A stretch of DNA of 64,000 nucleotides from Imperialibacter sp040222815 (GTDB taxonomy: Bacteria; Bacteroidota; Bacteroidia; Cytophagales; Cyclobacteriaceae): the NCBI RefSeq assembly GCF_040222815.1, contig NZ_JAVKCH010000015.1:1-64000 (forward strand), in the 5' to 3' direction. Positions within the stretch are counted from its first letter, which is position 1; each line of letters opens with the position of its first letter. The position numbers and the translations under genes are program-made. The notes under the pieces were generated by a model. It was not told the origin of the DNA. It made no database searches and saw only the letters and a list, made by a program, of their open reading frames with translations. This document shows positions 36,601 to 44,486 of the stretch, piece after piece.

Positions 36601-37700
36601 AATGCTCCCAGATCTTTCTCGCTTAATCGCTGATGCACCACGTCAAGCGCCGCCCTCTTCTGGCAAACCACCAGCACTTTTTTGCCACGTGCAATAAAGT
36701 CCGAAACGAGGTTGCAGATAAGCTGTGACTTGCCTGTGCCAGGGGGGCCCTGGATCACAAGTGAATGACCATTTTTTACCGTTTTCAAAGCATTTTCCTG
36801 AAAGGCATCAATGGCAAATGGCGTAAAGGTCTGTTCTTCCTTTATTTTGCTGACGTAGGAATACTCCACTTTGTCCACCACATCTTCCAGGTTGGTTTTA
36901 CCAACGAAGAAGTCTTCCAGGCTTTCAAGCGTGTTTTCCTCAATGAGTTTGAGATAGTCGGGTACCATATAAGACCCATTTTGAGGAAAAATGCCCAGCA
37001 CGGCTTCGGTCATCAGCTTCAGTTTCCCTGTGTCGTGGCCGAGCTCAAACTTGTCCTTTAGAAAAGGAGTGAAGCCGGTTAGCTGATCGGTAAAATTATC
37101 TGGATTGAAATTAACCTCTACCTTACTGTCTCTTAGAAGCTCGTAAAGGGCTGTGCGAAATACCCGGCTATCTTTATCAAAATCGTCGAAAACCCGCTCT
37201 ATCAGGTCTTCGTCGAGGGAAATCTTGTTATAGTAGGCGTAGCCCAGCAGAAAGGTCTTATTGAGAGTGACGTTGACATCCTTTCGGGGTATCATCACCC
37301 AATTTTTCTGATCCATTTCGAGAGACACAGGAAAAAAAAGCAGAGGGCACCTTACCAGCGTGCCATCGCTGAATTTGCCATGTACAAATGGCCAGCCCAC
37401 GTACAAATCCTTTCCGCCCCTCTCCTGAAAAACAAACTGATCAAGCCTGTGCAGCTTTTTAAGGCCAACGCTCAGGTTGTTGTTATTGTAGTCCCTGCTG
37501 TCCATGATCTGACACAGCGGAATCCTAGCTTTTTGTGCAATCAGGTCGCTGATGATATGAAACGAAGGCTGCCCAAGGGTGAAATCGAAATCATGCAAAT
37601 CGAGAAACTGTTCGGAAGCCAGGCGCAACAAAAGCAGCGACCTATTGTTGGCAGTGAGATTGGTAAGCTTACGAAGGTAGGATTGCAGAATTTTTCGCAT
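33678..37700 (-). CDS. Large SF1 helicase with DUF4011-like N-terminus and nuclease-like tail
   Basis: A 1340-residue UPF1-like SF1 helicase. The start KLTNLTANNRSLLLLRL fits DUF4011-type N-terminal domains. Walker A is IQGPPGTGKSQLICNLV near residue 318, followed by a coiled-coil insertion of about 600 residues. Walker B is LVIFDEASQCFVE near 952, and motifs V/VI are NVQGDERDIIIFTIGYAP near 1140 and RLNVAVTRAKEQIFVVSS near 1180. The last 80 residues (LGLIFTDDDTYFNS, WRSTQFYSREFWIDPEG) resemble the Vsr-like nuclease tail of this family, but the catalytic set looks incomplete. A function in DNA/RNA repair or defence is possible; no defence partner is adjacent. Confidence 0.85.
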   Translation of the reverse strand: MRKILQSYLRKLTNLTANNRSLLLLRLASEQFLDLHDFDFTLGQPSFHIISDLIAQKARIPLCQIMDSRDYNNNNLSVGLKKLHRLDQFVFQERGGKDLYVGWPFVHGKFSDGTLVRCPLLFFPVSLEMDQKNWVMIPRKDVNVTLNKTFLLGYAYYNKISLDEDLIERVFDDFDKDSRVFRTALYELLRDSKVEVNFNPDNFTDQLTGFTPFLKDKFELGHDTGKLKLMTEAVLGIFPQNGSYMVPDYLKLIEENTLESLEDFFVGKTNLEDVVDKVEYSYVSKIKEEQTFTPFAIDAFQENALKTVKNGHSLVIQGPPGTGKSQLICNLVSDFIARGKKVLVVCQKRAALDVVHQRLSEKDLGAFVALVHDFKNDRKEIYEQLASQIERLDEYKLKNNSLDAIQLEREFTQVSRKIDQISEELNEFKQALFDDKESGKSVKELYLSSDLKGRTITLKQEYKYFTYEKLEAFQRKIGYYVKYSSVFRTEAHPWVDRVSFSHFGVAELGRVKELVAEILKFNQALATRSKEALGEALSFDECQDMLERRGQVKEMFSLINDKTVYETFVHMSAYPDSETDALWLANNERILMECYKGLGPELSTPGSELGRLQEALERGRKARKGLFSWFRWKFFSKDKVFISRVLVANNLESNKKGFEELMIMVDSRLNLEHNLTKLRTSEWILNPPNAMSKIDLQNWFFFVRRAINAKMIFSSLRPVAKVVNPKNYTFEELKELTDRSFEALEEIPLKWEQWQGYFTPKQVKMIIGKKGYAEELLKRLDKDFDSLVEYDKLLDSVLPYENQIFEKLEEISPDWDEKEWNEIFENSLNLQWIDHIETKYPILRAVSSLKLDTLTKELQEAVLKKNQLSGDILLLRIREKTYSEVEYNRLNNPITYRDLQHQVTKKKRVWPIRRLLAHMSAEAFRLVPCWLTSPEAASAIFQLDEIFDLVIFDEASQCFVENGLAAMYRGKQVVVSGDDKQLQPNDLYKIRWEQSEEEEEIALEADSLLTLARQHLNQVSLQGHYRSRSLDLIDFSNHYFYKGKLQLVPHFEVINEAKPAISYEKVDGIWESSRNEEEAARVVDLIVSCLKKSPDKSIGVVTFNAAQQSHILDLLDTYQADHKKLLPDSLFVKNIENVQGDERDIIIFTIGYAPDAKGKLQMKFGSLNLEGGENRLNVAVTRAKEQIFVVSSILPHQLNVDGLRNEGPKMLRKYLGYAFAVSNGEFRPYAPKEPTFSQHWYLKSRMTKWLETVPQMRNISMTEDLNFADLTVKKREEFLGLIFTDDDTYFNSISAKDTYVYRHTLLMDKKWRSTQFYSREFWIDPEGAEERLYKFIGQIE

Positions 37701-37763
37701 AAGACGGCTTGCGGCCTTTCGATAACTATCAGGTAAACGATAAACCTAATTGTTCATTATTCA

Positions 37764-38684
37764 CTAGAATTCAAAATACGGCTTTAACTTTTGGATGGTT
37801 GAATCCGGGATGATTTTTATTTCTGCTACATCGTTCCAGCTGGCAAACTTTCCATGCTGATCCCGGTAGGCTACCAAAGCTCTTGCCTGGTTGTAGTTAA
37901 TATAGGGTTGCCGTTTCAACGAATCCAAATGGATGGTGTTAACCGACAGCTTTACGCAGCAATTAGCAGGATTGAGATCAAATTTTTCCCACAAAGCAGC
38001 TACCGTTTCTTGCTTGAGCCCATATACTTCCGCCAGCTGCCCACGGTCGTGAAACCCACCAAGAGCATTCCTGTATTTGATGATCCTGGCAGAATAAGCC
38101 GGCCCTATGCCTCTTACAGTTTGCAACTCCTCAGCGGTTGCCAGATTTATATCGATTGACCTGGCAGTTTCCTTAGCAACCGTTGACTTTTCTCCAGCTA
38201 TTGGCCTGCCCTCATCCGAATCGGGTTTTCTATTCGCTATTGATAAGTACGGGGCAAGCTGCTCAAAAATTGTGGAATCCATTCCATAGAGCTTGAGCAA
38301 GTCACCCTTATCGTAAAACCTACCTCCCCGGCTTGTATACTTACTCCAATTGGATGCCAGATAGGGTGGTATGTTCATTTCTCTCAATTGTGCCTCCGAA
38401 ATCTGGTTGGGATCAAATTTTCCCAAATTGCTAAGGGCCAACATTTGCCGGGCGCTTTCCTTATTCTCCCCGACGTCTTCAGCCCATTGGAGCTCGGCTG
38501 CCCATTTGTCTAAAAGTTCCAAATCTTTTTCAGACGAATACTCGTTACTAGCATACCTGTAGTAGTCAAGTGCGTAGACTCCAAGGAACACTACACTAAT
38601 GAGAAAGAGAAGAATGATGCTACCATTAATTTCCTTTTTACTGTAGCCAAAATTCTCTCTTAGCCATTTATTTAGTTGGCTCAT
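37764..38684 (-). CDS. ComEA-like helix-hairpin-helix protein, membrane-anchored
   Basis: A 306-residue protein starting at ATG 38684, just before a single membrane helix (residues 19-37: INGSIILLFLISVVFLGVY). The exported part contains several helix-hairpin-helix units, clearest as IDINLATAEELQTVRGIGPA and NYNQARALVAYRDQHGKF, with earlier variants near MNIPPYLASNWSKYTSRGG. Such proteins bind double-stranded DNA non-specifically; ComEA does so in DNA uptake. Competence partners are not visible here, so a role in DNA uptake is only inferred. Confidence 0.78.
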   Translation of the reverse strand: MSQLNKWLRENFGYSKKEINGSIILLFLISVVFLGVYALDYYRYASNEYSSEKDLELLDKWAAELQWAEDVGENKESARQMLALSNLGKFDPNQISEAQLREMNIPPYLASNWSKYTSRGGRFYDKGDLLKLYGMDSTIFEQLAPYLSIANRKPDSDEGRPIAGEKSTVAKETARSIDINLATAEELQTVRGIGPAYSARIIKYRNALGGFHDRGQLAEVYGLKQETVAALWEKFDLNPANCCVKLSVNTIHLDSLKRQPYINYNQARALVAYRDQHGKFASWNDVAEIKIIPDSTIQKLKPYFEF

Positions 38685-38856
38685 AGACCGTAAGAAGCAA
38701 TTGTTGAATATTAAGTTAGATATTTTTGGCTTCCAGTAAACAATTTCAAGGCAAAAAACTGTTGATCTACCAGCACCGGGCATTTGTCGGTAATTTAAAC
38801 TCATTCTAAATTGAGTTATCTGACAAATGTCATTTCCTTTAAAATCAATACGGAGC

Positions 38857-38864
38857 TATTTTTG
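38857..38864 (+). promoter_or_regulatory. -7 element upstream of hemA
   Basis: TATTTTTG fits TAnnTTTG exactly and ends 20 bases before the hemA ATG. No TTG is found at the expected spacing, so the support is partial. Confidence 0.4.
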
Positions 38865-38884
38865 AACCCGAATTAAAGTGGAAA

Positions 38885-40159
38885 ATGCATAAGCTTTTCA
38901 AAGCAGTAAGTCTATCGTACAAAAGCGCCCCGCTCAATATCAGAGAGCTTGTGTCCTTCGATGAGGAGGCCTGCAAGCGCTTGCTGAAGTATTTCAAAGA
39001 ATTTACGCCCATCACTGAGGCGCTAGTGCTTTCCACCTGCAACCGAACCGAAGTATACTATTCTTCAGAAGCAGACCTTTCCGAAGACATCATCAAACTT
39101 ATTGCCCTTGAAAGATCAATCAGTGATATCGGCGACTACAAAGATTTTTTCGTTGTTATCAGCAACCATAAAGACGCCCTTCAGCACCTTTTCGATGTGA
39201 GCATGGGATTGGAAGCACAGGTAGTTGGCGATTTGCAAATAGCCAATCAGGTCAAGCGATCATATCAGTGGTCGGCTGATGAGGACATGGCGGGCCCATT
39301 TTTGCACCGACTGATGCACACGATTTTCTTCACCAATAAAAAGGTAGTTCAGGAAACCTCTTTCAGAGACGGCGCAGCCTCTGTGAGTTATGCCGCCGTT
39401 GAGTTGATTGGAGAGCTCACTGCCGCCATCCCTACACCAAAAATTTTGATCGTCGGGCTAGGCGAAATTGGAGAAGATGTTTGCCGCAACCTGGAGTACA
39501 TCAAGAGCAAAGAGGTTTTCATTGCCAACAGAACATTTGAGAAAGCTGAAGCAATAGCCCTTGAGTGTGGCTTTCAGGCCATACCGTTCGACACAGTTTA
39601 TGCAGCCATGAAGGAGGCTGATGTTGTTATTTCGTCTGTAGCTAATAAAGAGCCGCTGATCAGAAAAGAGCACCTTCAAAACGGTGAATCGCTTTCCTTC
39701 AAATACATGCTTGACCTTTCGGTACCAAGAAGCATTGAAAAAGAAGTAGAAGAAGTGCATGGCACACTACTTTACAACATTGACGATATCCATAGCAAGA
39801 CAAGTGAGGCGCTGGAGAAAAGACTGGCTGCAATACCGCAGGTAAAGGCCATTATTTCCGGGTCAATGGCTGAGTTGCTCGACTGGTCTAAGGAAATGGA
39901 GGTGTCGCCCACTATAAACAAGCTGAAGAACGCTCTTGAGCAGATCAGGCAGGAAGAAGTTGCCAGGTATCTCAAGGGAGCAAGCATGGATGATAGCAAA
40001 TTAGTGGAGAAGGTGACGAGGAGCATGATGCAGAAAATCATTAAGCTGCCTGTGCTTCAGCTAAAAGCCGCCTGCAAAAGAGGTGAGGCTGAAACGCTTA
40101 TCGACGTGTTGAACGACCTGTTTGACCTCGAAAAGCAGTCGGAAACGGCCAATTCGTAA
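38885..40159 (+). CDS. hemA: Glutamyl-tRNA reductase
   Basis: A 424-residue glutamyl-tRNA reductase, the first committed step of C5-pathway haem synthesis. The N-terminal catalytic domain shows YKSAPLNIRELVSF and LVLSTCNRTEVYYS with the catalytic cysteine near residue 55. The NADPH domain has ILIVGLGEIGEDVCRNLEY near residue 188, and the C-terminal dimerisation helix contains the usual NKLKNALEQIRQEE region. No hemC, hemD or hemL gene is adjacent, so hemA seems to be a single gene here. Confidence 0.92.
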   Translation: MHKLFKAVSLSYKSAPLNIRELVSFDEEACKRLLKYFKEFTPITEALVLSTCNRTEVYYSSEADLSEDIIKLIALERSISDIGDYKDFFVVISNHKDALQHLFDVSMGLEAQVVGDLQIANQVKRSYQWSADEDMAGPFLHRLMHTIFFTNKKVVQETSFRDGAASVSYAAVELIGELTAAIPTPKILIVGLGEIGEDVCRNLEYIKSKEVFIANRTFEKAEAIALECGFQAIPFDTVYAAMKEADVVISSVANKEPLIRKEHLQNGESLSFKYMLDLSVPRSIEKEVEEVHGTLLYNIDDIHSKTSEALEKRLAAIPQVKAIISGSMAELLDWSKEMEVSPTINKLKNALEQIRQEEVARYLKGASMDDSKLVEKVTRSMMQKIIKLPVLQLKAACKRGEAETLIDVLNDLFDLEKQSETANS

Positions 40160-40225
40160 GCACAAAATCCCCGATCGTTTAATTTCTTGCCGCTTTTCCT
40201 AACTGTTTGCTTAATTTAGCGGCGT

Positions 40226-42472
40226 ATGAAGCTTTCTGTAGTTAGGTTCCTGTTCTCATTGGTGCTGGTTTTAGCACCAATTCTCTCGTATGGCAAAAAA
40301 GCCAGTGAACGGGTATTAGAAGTCTTCGAGCTAAATAACCGGAAAGGCCTGAAGAACGACCAGGGCAAAATTCTCATCCCTGCCAAATATGAAGATATCG
40401 GCTGGAGCGATGGGGGTGTCGACCCACTGTCGTCCACTATCGGGTATAAATCGAATGGCTTTTGGGGATTAACAACACTGAGCGACCAGCCTGTTACCAA
40501 AGCTGTTTACCGTGACCTCTCCCCCATGAGTAACGGTTTCCTGAGAGCGTCCCGAACCGACAGCTTCGAACATTTTCTTTACTTCGGCGTCCTCGACACC
40601 AAAGGCACGGCCCTGGTGGGCTTCCAATACTACGACATTGTCCCATCCGGCGACAACTACATTGCGTCACGCTATGAAAATCAAAAGACTTCCTACGGCC
40701 TTATTTCAGGAGTTGAGGCAACCTTAATCCCCTTCCAATTCAAATCCATCCAGTACGTTGGCAACGGCATTTACCAGGCTGTTGATGCAAGAGACAAGCT
40801 ATCGGTATGGACTGTGGGCGGCTTGAAGTTGCCGGTAGAAAACCTTGATAGCATGTTCCGTGTCAACTCCAACCTCCTTATAATTTCCAAGGAGGGCAAG
40901 CTGGGTGCCATGCGCAATGATGGCAGTATGATACTTGAACCGTTTTACAAAGAAATTGTTCCTGAAAACGACTCGGTGCTGCGCCTGACCACCTACCCGT
41001 CGTGGCACCTGACCGATGGAAAGAACAAAAGACTGAAAACATTCTCTTTCGACGATATCGAAACCATCGGGCCCAGTTTGTACAGGGTTCAGACTTACCA
41101 GGGCGAAGCCATCATCAATATTTCGGGGGAACAACTGAGCAACAAAAGTAACTGGAGTGTTGTGCGCACAGATGAGAATTTTGTTGTGAGCAAAGAGCAA
41201 AACAAATTCAGGGTGTACAACAAGTCGGGCGAACCCTTTCTTGAACAGTGTTACGATTCTCTCTATTTCGATGGAAAATATTTTTACACTCAGGTAGTAA
41301 AAAACAACAAAGAGCTGTGGGATGTATATAACACTTATGGCCGGAAAGTTACAAGGCATTCTTACGACCAGGTAAAGCCCGAAGGATCCAAATTGATCAT
41401 GGCCAGACGGGATGCCTACTGGGGGTTTCTTGACTTTAACGGCGGAATGGTTATCGACCACAAATTTGAACGGGCTCATAGCTTTGTCGAAGGCATGTCG
41501 GCAGTTGAGTATGTTGGAAAATGGGGCGTTATAGACGTCAACGGCGATTGGGTGGTCGAACCGAAGCACGACTATTGTGAGGTGATCAATGAAGCCGTGA
41601 TTCTAACCAAAAATGGTGAGTCGACCGACCTCATAACGCCTGGGCGTGGATGGCTATATACAAGCAATTATTCGATATCTGCTAAAAAGTCGTGGCTGAT
41701 CGAAGAAACTGAATCCGGAAGCTTTGGCCTGCTGACCTCAAAAGGACAAAAAGTGACAGCGCCTGAATTCGACGAAGTAATGATTCCCGATATGGATTCG
41801 GTTGTATTTCTAAGGCAAGGGGATTACTGGTGGTCTTATGGCAAAGACGGCAATAAGATTAGCGACGGAACAAGTAAATATCAGGGAGTGTCTGGGCTGA
41901 GTGAAGCATTTTTTGGCATTGTGAAAGACGAGAAATTCGGCTTTGTTGACCTCGATAATAAACTTAGAATTGCGAATAGGTACGACAGTGCAGCTTTTTT
42001 CCGGGAAGGAATGGCGGCGATAAAGCTCCGGGGACACTGGGGGTTTGTTGACAAAATAGAGCGGCTGGTTGTTCAGCCTATTTACGACTCGGTTACTCCT
42101 TTCTCGAATGGTATCTCTCTCGTGTCAAGAAACAGCAAGTCTGGTATCATTGACAAAAACGGCGATGAAGTGGTCGGGCTGGACTTTGACGAAATCAAAT
42201 CCATTGACAAGAACACTTATATTTTAAGACAGGGAAATCAATACGGCTTTTACCACCGTAAGTCAGCCTACGTCATGCTTCCTCGTTTCAACCAGCTTGA
42301 ATTACTGCCCAACGGGCTCTTCGTGGTGGAAAAAAGGGGGCAAAAAGGCCTGATCAATGAAAAAGGTGTTGATGTGATCCCTTCTGTTTACGACGACATT
42401 CACTACGACCTCTACAACGCCTTTTACCTCTGCAAAGAAGAAGGCAAGACGGAAACTTTTTTGATCCGTTAA
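40226..42472 (+). CDS. Exported WG-repeat protein
   Basis: A 748-residue protein with a signal peptide (KLSVVRFLFSLVLVLAPILS) and about ten WG repeats of roughly 50-60 residues. Each has a core such as WGFLDFNGGMVIDHKFERAH, WGVIDVNGDWVVEPKHDYCE, FGFVDLDNKLRIANRYDSA or KGLINEKGVDVIPSVYDD. The repeats run almost from end to end, so the whole mature protein is a solenoid-like repeat domain, presumably in the periplasm or on the surface. Its ligand is unknown. Confidence 0.85.
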   Translation: MKLSVVRFLFSLVLVLAPILSYGKKASERVLEVFELNNRKGLKNDQGKILIPAKYEDIGWSDGGVDPLSSTIGYKSNGFWGLTTLSDQPVTKAVYRDLSPMSNGFLRASRTDSFEHFLYFGVLDTKGTALVGFQYYDIVPSGDNYIASRYENQKTSYGLISGVEATLIPFQFKSIQYVGNGIYQAVDARDKLSVWTVGGLKLPVENLDSMFRVNSNLLIISKEGKLGAMRNDGSMILEPFYKEIVPENDSVLRLTTYPSWHLTDGKNKRLKTFSFDDIETIGPSLYRVQTYQGEAIINISGEQLSNKSNWSVVRTDENFVVSKEQNKFRVYNKSGEPFLEQCYDSLYFDGKYFYTQVVKNNKELWDVYNTYGRKVTRHSYDQVKPEGSKLIMARRDAYWGFLDFNGGMVIDHKFERAHSFVEGMSAVEYVGKWGVIDVNGDWVVEPKHDYCEVINEAVILTKNGESTDLITPGRGWLYTSNYSISAKKSWLIEETESGSFGLLTSKGQKVTAPEFDEVMIPDMDSVVFLRQGDYWWSYGKDGNKISDGTSKYQGVSGLSEAFFGIVKDEKFGFVDLDNKLRIANRYDSAAFFREGMAAIKLRGHWGFVDKIERLVVQPIYDSVTPFSNGISLVSRNSKSGIIDKNGDEVVGLDFDEIKSIDKNTYILRQGNQYGFYHRKSAYVMLPRFNQLELLPNGLFVVEKRGQKGLINEKGVDVIPSVYDDIHYDLYNAFYLCKEEGKTETFLIR

Positions 42473-42580
42473 GGTTTTCCTGGTGGCCACGAAAAAGGGT
42501 GGTGACAAATTAATTACCTAAATACCAACTTCTTAAGTTATGGAATTCCTAATTTTATGGTTTACCAAACTTATCATCCT

Positions 42581-43591
42581 ATGAAAGCACTTAAGATTAT
42601 CCTTTACATTGTCCTTGCCCTTGTGGTGATTGTGGCGGCGGCGATATTTATGATTCCCACGGAGTACAATGTGGAGCGAAGCACCACTATCAACGCTCCG
42701 AAGAAGCTGGTAATGCAACAAGTCGGCAGGTTCGAAAACTTCTCCAAATGGAATCCGTGGGGAAAGCTAGATCCAAATATGACCAAAACCATCACAGGAA
42801 CTGATGGAGAAGTGGGTGCTAAGTATTCCTGGGAAGGTAATGACGACGTGGGGAAAGGCTCAATGGAAATTACTGCCATAACAGACTCTCGTGTTGACGA
42901 AAAACTAGTCTTTCTGACTCCTTATGAGTCAGAGGCGTCTACATACATCATTTTGGAAGAGGCTGACGGCGGAACAAAAGTTACCTGGGGCATGCAGGGA
43001 AGTAACCCAAGACCCATGAATCTGATGGTGCCAATGATGGACGGCTTTATTGGTAAAGACTATGAAGCTGGCCTCGCAGAGCTTAAAAAAATGACTGAGG
43101 CAATTGCCAGCAGCGACACTTTCAGAGGTTTAAAGGTTGAAAAGATGGAGCTTTCTCCACGAACATATATTGGCAGAAAAGATACTGTAAAATGGGCCGA
43201 CATGCAGGGTTTTATGGCCAGCAGCTTTGGTGCTGCCTACGGCGAGTTGACGAAGAAAAAAGCACCGATGGCAGGAGCTCCCAGCAGCATTTACTTTGTC
43301 TGGGATGAAGCCAACGAACAGACCGTAATGGCAGCGGCCATTCCTGTCGAGGGCGAGTACACTCTCAAGGGGTTTGAGGCATTCCCGGCTGGTGGCAGCG
43401 GCTACAAAATTGCCTACTACGGTGCTTATGAGGGCAGCGGCGAAGCACACTACGCCATGGACGACTACTTCACAGCGAAGGGGCTTGAAATGACCGAGGA
43501 CATCATGGTGATTGAAGAGTACGTAACTGATCCAACTACCGAGGCAGACACCAGTAAATGGCTGACTAATGTGTACTATATATTAAAGTAG
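42581..43591 (+). CDS. Membrane-anchored SRPBCC plus GyrI-like domain protein
   Basis: A 336-residue protein begun at the ATG at 42581, which gives an N-terminal membrane anchor (LKIILYIVLALVVIVAAAIF). Residues 25-160 form an SRPBCC/polyketide-cyclase type domain (VERSTTINAPKKLVMQQVG, FSKWNPWGKLDP). Residues 185-335 look like a GyrI-like small-molecule binding domain (LSPRTYIGRKDTVKWADM, GGSGYKIAYYGAYEGSGEA). This pairing is common in Bacteroidota, and the ligand is unknown. An ATG 24 bases upstream is less likely. Confidence 0.78.
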   Translation: MKALKIILYIVLALVVIVAAAIFMIPTEYNVERSTTINAPKKLVMQQVGRFENFSKWNPWGKLDPNMTKTITGTDGEVGAKYSWEGNDDVGKGSMEITAITDSRVDEKLVFLTPYESEASTYIILEEADGGTKVTWGMQGSNPRPMNLMVPMMDGFIGKDYEAGLAELKKMTEAIASSDTFRGLKVEKMELSPRTYIGRKDTVKWADMQGFMASSFGAAYGELTKKKAPMAGAPSSIYFVWDEANEQTVMAAAIPVEGEYTLKGFEAFPAGGSGYKIAYYGAYEGSGEAHYAMDDYFTAKGLEMTEDIMVIEEYVTDPTTEADTSKWLTNVYYILK

Positions 43592-43616
43592 TGCAGCCCA
43601 CTGAAAAGTATGGAAG

Positions 43617-43646
43617 AAAAAAGGGGGCCAAATGGCCCCTTTTTTA
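43617..43646. terminator. Bidirectional terminator
   Basis: GGGGCC (43624-43629) and GGCCCC (43634-43639) pair around AAAT, with an A-run before (43617-43622) and a T-run after (43640-43645). It lies between the SRPBCC gene and the convergent lipoprotein gene and can act for both strands. Confidence 0.85.
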
Positions 43647-43691
43647 GTATTACACACGCTTCAGTCGCAAATCAAAATGCAAAACATTGTT

Positions 43692-44477
43692 TCAATTGTC
43701 TTTGGCACCGTCGTCGACCCAGCAAGCTATCGTTTGAATCTCCAAATCAGTTAATGAGCCGACCTTTGGCATTGTTTTGTTGCCTGTTTTCACCTTGATA
43801 GTGGCAGCATTTTCCTGAATAGCTCCGAATGAAGTGAAGTTTGGAATGCCGGCCGTTCCATTATGGCATGTAGCGACAGCGCAATTAGTGGAGATAATTA
43901 AAGAGACCTGATCTTTGAAACTCACACCCGACGGCACCAAAACCTCCTTGTCCTCTTCGCAACCTGCTCCATCCTTAACAGTGACAATGTGAAGCCCGCT
44001 TGAAACCCCGGTGAACTCACTTGCGCTGCTGAAGGCACCATCATCCAACCTGTATTGGAAGCTTCCACCATCACCCGTAGCTTCAACGGCAATTGCGCCA
44101 GTCGACGCCCCACAGGTCGAGGAAGTGGAAGTAGCTTCGATGGTAAGGCCGTCTTCGTCAGAAAGACTGGCCGCCACAGTCTTCATACAGTCATTGGCGT
44201 CCCTCACGGTTACTGTGTAGTCACCTGCTTCCAACCCCGTGAAAAGCCCAGTACTTTGAAATGATTGCCCGTCGATAGAAAACTCATAGCTCCCGGCCCC
44301 ATTAGCTGCCCTTGCTTCAATTTCCCCCATTCCTTGCCCGCAAACATCGTTTGACGAGCCTTCTATAGACACTGCCAGGTCGCTGACAGTGCAGTCTGGG
44401 GTGGCCTCTTCGTCGCCTCCGCCGCAAGAGGAAAGAAATACGGCGAGTCCTGTTAGTAAAAGTAAATCTCTTCTCAT
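43692..44477 (-). CDS. Lipoprotein with SprB-like repeats and a cytochrome-like C-terminus
   Basis: A 261-residue lipoprotein (lipobox AVFLSSC). Two SprB-like repeats are seen: GAGSYEFSIDGQSFQSTGLF with YTVTVRDANDC, and GGSFQYRLDDGAFSSASEF with HIVTVKDGAGC. The last 75 residues contain NCAVATCHNGTAGIPNF, a C-x4-C-H motif, and later TMPKVGSLTDLEIQTIACW. This resembles the haem-binding cytochrome-like domains of Bacteroidota with a widened CxxCH and a distal methionine. It is the third gene of the sigma-factor operon, nine bases after the barrel protein. Electron transfer is inferred only. Confidence 0.75.
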   Translation of the reverse strand: MRRDLLLLTGLAVFLSSCGGGDEEATPDCTVSDLAVSIEGSSNDVCGQGMGEIEARAANGAGSYEFSIDGQSFQSTGLFTGLEAGDYTVTVRDANDCMKTVAASLSDEDGLTIEATSTSSTCGASTGAIAVEATGDGGSFQYRLDDGAFSSASEFTGVSSGLHIVTVKDGAGCEEDKEVLVPSGVSFKDQVSLIISTNCAVATCHNGTAGIPNFTSFGAIQENAATIKVKTGNKTMPKVGSLTDLEIQTIACWVDDGAKDN

Positions 44478-44486
44478 GGTCTTAGT

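Noticed and set aside
33678..40159. Defence island around the large helicase
   Set aside because: Neighbours are gldH, a ComEA-like protein and hemA. No nuclease, methylase, toxin or integrase genes are present.
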